A DNA stretch of 64,000 nt, from NCBI GenBank assembly GCA_963576725.1, contig OY755240.1, forward strand, positions 59,148,633-59,212,632. Reading direction: 5' to 3'. A program made the translations under genes and the position numbers. This DNA is from Azorinus chamasolen. Taxonomy: Eukaryota > Mollusca > Bivalvia > Cardiida > Solecurtidae. The stretch's first letter is position 1. Every line of letters begins with the position of its first letter. Of this stretch, positions 59,812 to 64,000 are shown piece by piece. The notes beneath the pieces were generated by a model. That model made no database searches, had not been told where the DNA came from, and saw only the letters and a list, made by a program, of their open reading frames with translations.

Positions 59812-60035
59812 ACGAAAGGTTACAGCATAATACCCAGAGAAAGTTACACGGAAAGCTCGCCTGGGAGATCACTACATGTGACTTCCACTCTGCGTTCAAC
59901 GGCCAACTGTCTAAGAAGTTCTCAATTCTTCAGTATTAAAACTTCGAATTAATGGGGTTTAATTGTAACACGTGGGTGCCCATGCGAAATGAGCTATATG
60001 CGTGACTTTCATTCTGCATTAAGCTGTTATCTGCC
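59812..60035. mobile_element. TA-1 remnants
   Basis: Two broken hairpin pieces: ACGGAAAGCTCGCCTGGGAG near 59848, and GTGACTTTCATTCTGCATTA near 60002, which leads into CTTAA where the next element begins. Confidence 0.5.
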
Positions 60036-60262
60036 TTAACCTTATCCTCCATAAATATGCCTTTCTACGCCTCTGTAAAAATCACCTGTTGAAACCAATT
60101 GTGATAAATAGAGCATTTGCTCCTATAGGAGCAAATGCTCTATTTATCACAATTGGTTTCAACTACATTTTTTTTAAAATCCCTTTTTTTAGTTTATGCT
60201 CCTTTTCGGTAGATTCATTCAAAAGAGGTTGAGTCTAAAAATAGCCTATGGAGGAAAGGGTG
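60036..60262 (-). mobile_element. TTAA-3 MITE
   Basis: TTAACCTTATCCTCCATAAA, hairpin AATAGAGCATTTGCTCC with complement and tip TTGCTCCTATAGGAGCAA, end GGAGGAAAGGGTGG. Confidence 0.92.
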
Positions 60263-60359
60263 GGCGATAATGATACTTGTTTTAGAGTTCGAACCACCTG
60301 GGGTTTAATGTAGCTACTGAATCCATAAATTAAAGACGTGTGTACTAAATTTATATTTA

Positions 60360-60589
60360 ACAGTGTCCCGCATGGTTGTTCATCTAAGAAAAAATGACAC
60401 CCTGAATATAATAAAAAATATTCAAGCTAATATTTTATGACACTGTCTGAATGAACACAGGTAGTTTTGATAAGGGCAAAACTAATTGCAGAATATCACT
60501 TACATAAAACGGCTCGAACAGGAGTCTTATGATCTAGGTCTACACATTTTAAAACCGCGTGAAAAGGTGTCTCTTTAGGTATAGGGTTA
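60360..60589 (+). mobile_element. TTAA-2 MITE, degraded
   Basis: TGTCCCGCATGGTTGTTCAT, AAAAAATGACACCCTG, ACGGCTCGAACAGGAGTC, ATGATCTAGGTCTACAC and TTTAGGTATAGGGTTAA. Confidence 0.65.
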
Positions 60590-60599
60590 AGCGGGCTAA

Positions 60600-60775
60600 C
60601 TAAATTCTTCATGTACACGTGTTTTCACGCATCTGCAAACAGAGTAGACCCAGATCAGACGGCTCCTGTAGGAGTCGTCTGATCAGGGTCTGCTCAGTTT
60701 GCTGATGGAATTTGAGAAGTTCTGTTCCTATATTTTTAGTATGGCTACAATGTTCTACCTTATATATTTCATTAA
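60600..60775 (-). mobile_element. TTAA-1 MITE, right end lost
   Basis: TTCATGTACACGTGTTTTCA, arms AGTAGACCCAGATCAGACGG and CGTCTGATCAGGGTCTGCTC, tip GCTCCTGTAGGAGT. It ends in a CA-rich repeat. Confidence 0.85.
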
Positions 60776-60925
60776 CACACAAGGAACAGATATACAAGCG
60801 CACTCACATCCACGTGCACACTTACATTCACACGAATACACACGTACACGCCTACGCACGCACGCCCGCCCAGGCATACTCACGCGCGTACACCTGCACA
60901 CACGCCCACACCTACACAAACACTA
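60776..60925 (+). repeat. degenerate (CA)n/(CACG)n repeat
   Basis: Purine-pyrimidine alternation ACACGTACACGCCTACGCAC and relatives over about 150 bases. Confidence 0.9.
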
Positions 60926-60992
60926 GTCTGACCTGCAAAATGTATCGTCTTAGAATTATCTCCCTTTATATTGAAAAAAATCACAGCATCAA

Positions 60993-61050
60993 AACGTCTT
61001 GATTCTAATGAGACGCAGAGTTACTCGACGTCTCATCTCGATCCAAACTG
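60993..61050 (+). mobile_element. TTAA-7-like hairpin core
   Basis: ACGTCTTGATTCTAATGAGA, tip CGCAGAGTTACTCGACG, complement TCATCTCGATCCAAACTGTT. Confidence 0.65.
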
Positions 61051-61102
61051 TTTGCAAAGGTTATCAAAATGTCGTCATTGATAGTAAACTATTTCATATG
61101 AC

Positions 61103-61300
61103 AGAGATGTCCAGATAAATATGCATAAGTGTAAACATTTTCAAGAATAAAATCTATTGTTTCTCCACCAAACCCTATACTGTGACCACTCTTTAGAATC
61201 GTCGCTTCGAGATGATTCTTAAAGAGTGGTCACGGTATAGGGTTTGGTTGAGAAATGACGATTTTAGTATTTAGGTACGCACCTTTATCTGCAGCTCTGA
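61103..61300. mobile_element. K MITE
   Basis: CAGAGATGTCCAGATAAATA to CACCTTTATCTGCAGCTCTG. Palindrome GACCACTCTTTAGAATCGTC and complement with GGGTTTGGTTGAG. Confidence 0.92.
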
Positions 61301-62090
61301 TTTGACTTTCATAATTAGATTCCAACATGAGCTTAATTTATTGTGCTGAACATATTCATATCAGAAGCACTGCAAAACATACCCATTGTTCATTAAAGTT
61401 CCAGTGACACAATGTTCAAGAACCACATACACACGGTGACCGATTCAATAACAGAATCCGTGATTGAAATCTCCGGATGGATATTAAAGATGTGTCCTGC
61501 GCAAATTTTCGCAAATTTTGCGTTTCAAACTGACTTCAGAATCGGAATCTATGTACCTTAACACTTACTTAACACTAAAAAGCACGGTTAGTAAATAGTT
61601 GTTTGTGTCGAAAAAATAGAAAAATGTATTGCTACGGAAATCAACGGAACAGCGTTCGCCATTGACCGGAATTTGTCGTAAGATTCAAATTTACATACCG
61701 GAGATAATCGTTCGATGAATATGTTGTCTACAATCGGTGTCAGCCATTGTACATGTGATAGCAACCTAATTAATATTCAAAACGTTGTTCCGAAATAGAA
61801 TCGGAATCATTCGGAACTTGGCCGAAGATGTCCGCTGATTTCCGTACAAATCCCCGTTTCTAAAAAGAAGGCTCCTTTTTAAAAATTAAGCAGTGTTCGG
61901 ATAGCGATAATATTTAGCTGAACAAATATATCATGTCGGAAAATGGTTGTAAGCATTTTTTTCATTGTATGTATACATGTACAGGTTCTGGTGTTAATTG
62001 ATTAATACGAAAAATGCGCATAATACACCTTTAATTAGGTTTTGTTTGCATCAGGTTATACATGATTTTGCATTTGAAATTTAATTGTTC
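61301..62090. other. unannotated unique sequence
   Basis: The longest stretch in the right arm without a visible repeat element. I see no splice-supported exon. It may be diverged old repeat or non-coding sequence. Confidence 0.4.
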
Positions 62091-62094
62091 TTGC

Positions 62095-62323
62095 TTAACC
62101 CTTTTCCTCATATTGACGACTATTGACGACTGTGTAAAAGTCACTTTGTGAAACCATTGTGATAAATTGAGCATTTGCTCCTATAGGAGCAAATGCTATA
62201 TTTATCACAATGGTTTCAAACTACAAAATTCTAAAATTTTCCTTTTCTCTAGTTAATGCTCCTTTTCGGTAGATTTATTCAAAGAGGTTGTATCTAAAAA
62301 TAGCCTATGAGGTAATGGGTTAA
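62095..62323 (-). mobile_element. TTAA-3 MITE in a TA hairpin remnant
   Basis: TTAACCCTTTTCCTCATATT to GGTAATGGGTTAA. Hairpin with tip TTGCTCCTATAGGAGCAA. Flanks TTGC and TGCAGAAAGC suggest the target was the GCTTAATGCAG of a TA-type core. Confidence 0.92.
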
Positions 62324-62376
62324 TGCAGAAAGCAAGCAATACAGAAACACGTGGGTCAATAAGAACAGATGGTTGC

Positions 62377-62657
62377 TTAACCATTTTCCTGTTCTATGTT
62401 CTATAACCCAACTCACTCACTCACTCTATGTTTATTTCAAATCTCATAACCTACGAAATTTTCATGGGGAAAGAAGTTCTAAGGAAATATTGATGGTGGA
62501 ACATTGTAGCCATTTTAGAAAGTAAAGAAACAGATCTATCAAATCCCATTAGCAAACCGAGCAGACCCTGATCAGACGACTCCTATAGGAGCCCTCTGAT
62601 CCGGGTCTACTCTGTTTGCAAATACGTGAAAAGGCGTTTATATGAAGGAAAGGGTTA
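62377..62657 (+). mobile_element. TTAA-1 MITE with a small internal insertion
   Basis: TTAACCATTTTCCTGTTCTA, an extra AACTCACTCACTCACTC segment, then GTGGAACATTGTAGCCATTT, arms GAGCAGACCCTGATCAGACG and CCTCTGATCCGGGTCTACTC, end GGAAAGGGTTAT. Confidence 0.9.
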
Positions 62658-62658
62658 T

Positions 62659-62836
62659 TTAACCCATTCCCTCATAGGCTATTTTTTATATCATACCACT
62701 TTGAAAAAATCTACCGAAAAGGAGCATTAACTAGAGAAATGGAAAGGTTTAGAATTTTGCTATTTTAAACCAATGTGATAAATAGAGCATTTGCTCCAAT
62801 AGGAACAAATGCTCTATATATCACAATGGTTTCAAT
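62659..62836 (+). mobile_element. TTAA-3 MITE, split by element R
   Basis: TTAACCCATTCCCTCATAGG, AATAGAGCATTTGCTCC, AATAGGAACAAATGC and ATCACAATGGTTTCAA. Its right part GATTTTTACAGAGGTGTAGA resumes at 63686. Confidence 0.9.
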
Positions 62837-63684
62837 AGGCTACAGTCCCACGATCGTTAAATACCACTGGCAACCTCTGAGACCTCTGAACCCGGCGGTC
62901 GTCTTCGATTGTCGGCGACTAAATTCCACAATATGATTCGCAGTCACATTTACGATGCATCTGCGACTACCGTAAGACAGGTTGTTGACGATTGTGCGCC
63001 AAATCACTGGTATTCGTACGAAGGTTCCACAATCACTTCCGACCTGTTGTGTGGTCACGTGGTCTATGCCTAGTCGCGGATAATCTTTATAGGCAGTCGC
63101 TGGTGATCGCACGACAGTCATAGGTAATTGAAGAAAGGTCGCTGATAGTCCTACGATTGTAGGGAAGATCACCAGCCACCAGTTAAAGATTGCTGGAGAC
63201 CTTCGTACGACGATCACACGATAAGCTAAAACCTTCTAAGGTTACCTCTTAAAGAATACCGGCGACCAGTTCGATATTAAGGAGGTTTTTGTGCATGATC
63301 AACAACCTCTCTGCGACTGAAATTGGTCGCACGACGAGAAACGATTACCAACGATTGCTGAAGACCACCCGCGATTTCCAGTGACTTGTCGTGCGACCTT
63401 CGTACGAATATCGCTAGAAATCGTAAACAGGTCATAAGTGGCCGTAGGCCTAGTGGGACTGGGTCCTGAGGTATTTGTACATGATCAACAACCTCTCTAC
63501 GACTGAAATACGACTGAAATTGGTCGCATGATTGGAAACGATTACCAACGATTACTGAAGACCACCCGCTATTAAAAGTGACTTGTCGTGCAACCTTCGT
63601 ACGAATATCGACGACCAGAGGTTGCTAGCAATCGTAAACAGGTCTTAAGGGGTCGTAAGGCCTAGTGGGGCTAGGCCCTTAGGT
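62837..63684. mobile_element. R element, about 850 bp, with internal repeats
   Basis: Inserted in a TTAA-3 MITE, so both borders are defined. Ends TAGGCTACAGTCCCAC and GTGGGGCTAGGCCCTTA are imperfect inverted repeats. The interior is dense in words such as GTCGTACGAAGG, ACGATTGT and ACCTTCGTACGAATATCG. Two direct units of about 190 bases (63290-63475, 63476-63684) share CATGATCAACAACCTCTC and ATTACCAACGATT. Open frames inside are not protein-like. Confidence 0.7.
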
Positions 63685-63705
63685 GATTTTTACAGAGGTG
63701 TAGAA

Positions 63706-64000
63706 AGGCGTATCAAATAGACAAACATTGTAGATCCAAACCATAAGGCTACATTTTTAATCTCATAGTTTGGATCTACACTGCGTGCAATATAAATAGA
63801 CGACATAATTTTTATGGGTGTATTATTTAGGATATGTTCCTCAAATAGACAAACAGTGTAGATCCAAACCATTAGGGTCCATTGCGATTCTCATGATCTG
63901 GATCTACACTGTGTGCAATGTAAACAGAAGACATACATTTATTGGTTTAATAGTGTTTTTGTAGTATATTTAGGATATGTTCATCAAATAGACAAACAGT
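63706..64000 (+). repeat. tandem repeat with a hairpin in each unit, runs off the window
   Basis: ATCAAATAGACAAACA starts units at about 63713, 63841 and 63985. Each unit has the inverted pair AGTGTAGATCCAAACC and TGGATCTACACTG and the spacer AGGATATGTTC. Confidence 0.85.

Noticed and set aside
62840..63217. 125-codon minus-strand open frame
   Set aside because: It lies wholly inside repeat element R. The composition follows the repeat words, and it does not extend into the flanks or match a family I know.

Overview
The window looks like a gene-poor, AT-rich stretch of a large invertebrate nuclear genome, most likely a bivalve mollusc. Coding sequence is split by spliceosomal introns with GT/AG borders. 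Long (TCTG)n, (TC)n and (TA)n microsatellites, several minisatellites and very dense small palindromic transposons fill nearly all the rest. A dreissenid-like bivalve is a guess from the repeat style only. I see no bacterial operon, CRISPR array, rRNA or tRNA, and no intact transposase or reverse transcriptase.

Genes. (1) Positions 919-5229 (+) hold the last three exons of an ARH3/ADPRS-type ADP-ribosylglycohydrolase, joined in consistent phase, with a decayed duplicate of the middle exon in the first intron. (2) Positions 36097-38035 (+) hold two 3' exons of an unrecognised protein with an acidic Asp/Glu tract; a MITE begins one base after its stop codon. (3) Positions 54742-54979 (+) are a first exon encoding a signal-anchor type II membrane protein, perhaps a beta-1,4-galactosyltransferase-family enzyme. 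Weaker candidates are a minus-strand first exon near 47600 and a terminal exon near 50210.

Mobile DNA. Two large groups of 200-250 bp MITEs dominate. TTAA elements start TTAACCC and end GGGTTAA, have TTAA target sites (piggyBac-like by inference) and a long central hairpin. I name subfamilies TTAA-1 to TTAA-8 by their flanks. For TTAA elements, strand + means the arm reading CCTGATSAG comes first. TA elements start TACAGTAAAACC or similar, end in the complement with TA target sites (Tc1/mariner/pogo-like by inference), and have their own hairpin whose arms contain CTTAATGCAGG. I name them TA-1 (CTCTAAACCGG), TA-2 (CTCTATAACGGCC), TA-3 (CTCTAATGCGACC), TA-4 (CCTGTCTTAAGCG), TA-5 (CAGTTGAACTTCGA) and TA-6 (AGTGCTCCCTC). 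Further palindromes are K, J, M, L, O, P and R.

Main observations. Hairpin tips of the form GCTCC-N4-GGAGC recur in both groups despite unrelated termini. The TTAA-group hairpins keep a mismatch at the same arm position (CCTGAT against CCAGAT) in most copies and several subfamilies. Elements are repeatedly nested in one another, with target-site duplications readable directly; in one case TTAA elements sit in both terminal repeats of a single TA element. This suggests a hairpin-core module shared or exchanged between MITE families. That mechanism is inference; the sequence patterns are visible.

Coordinates of diverged or truncated MITE copies are good to a few bases at TTAA/TA borders and to about 10-20 bases where an end is lost.
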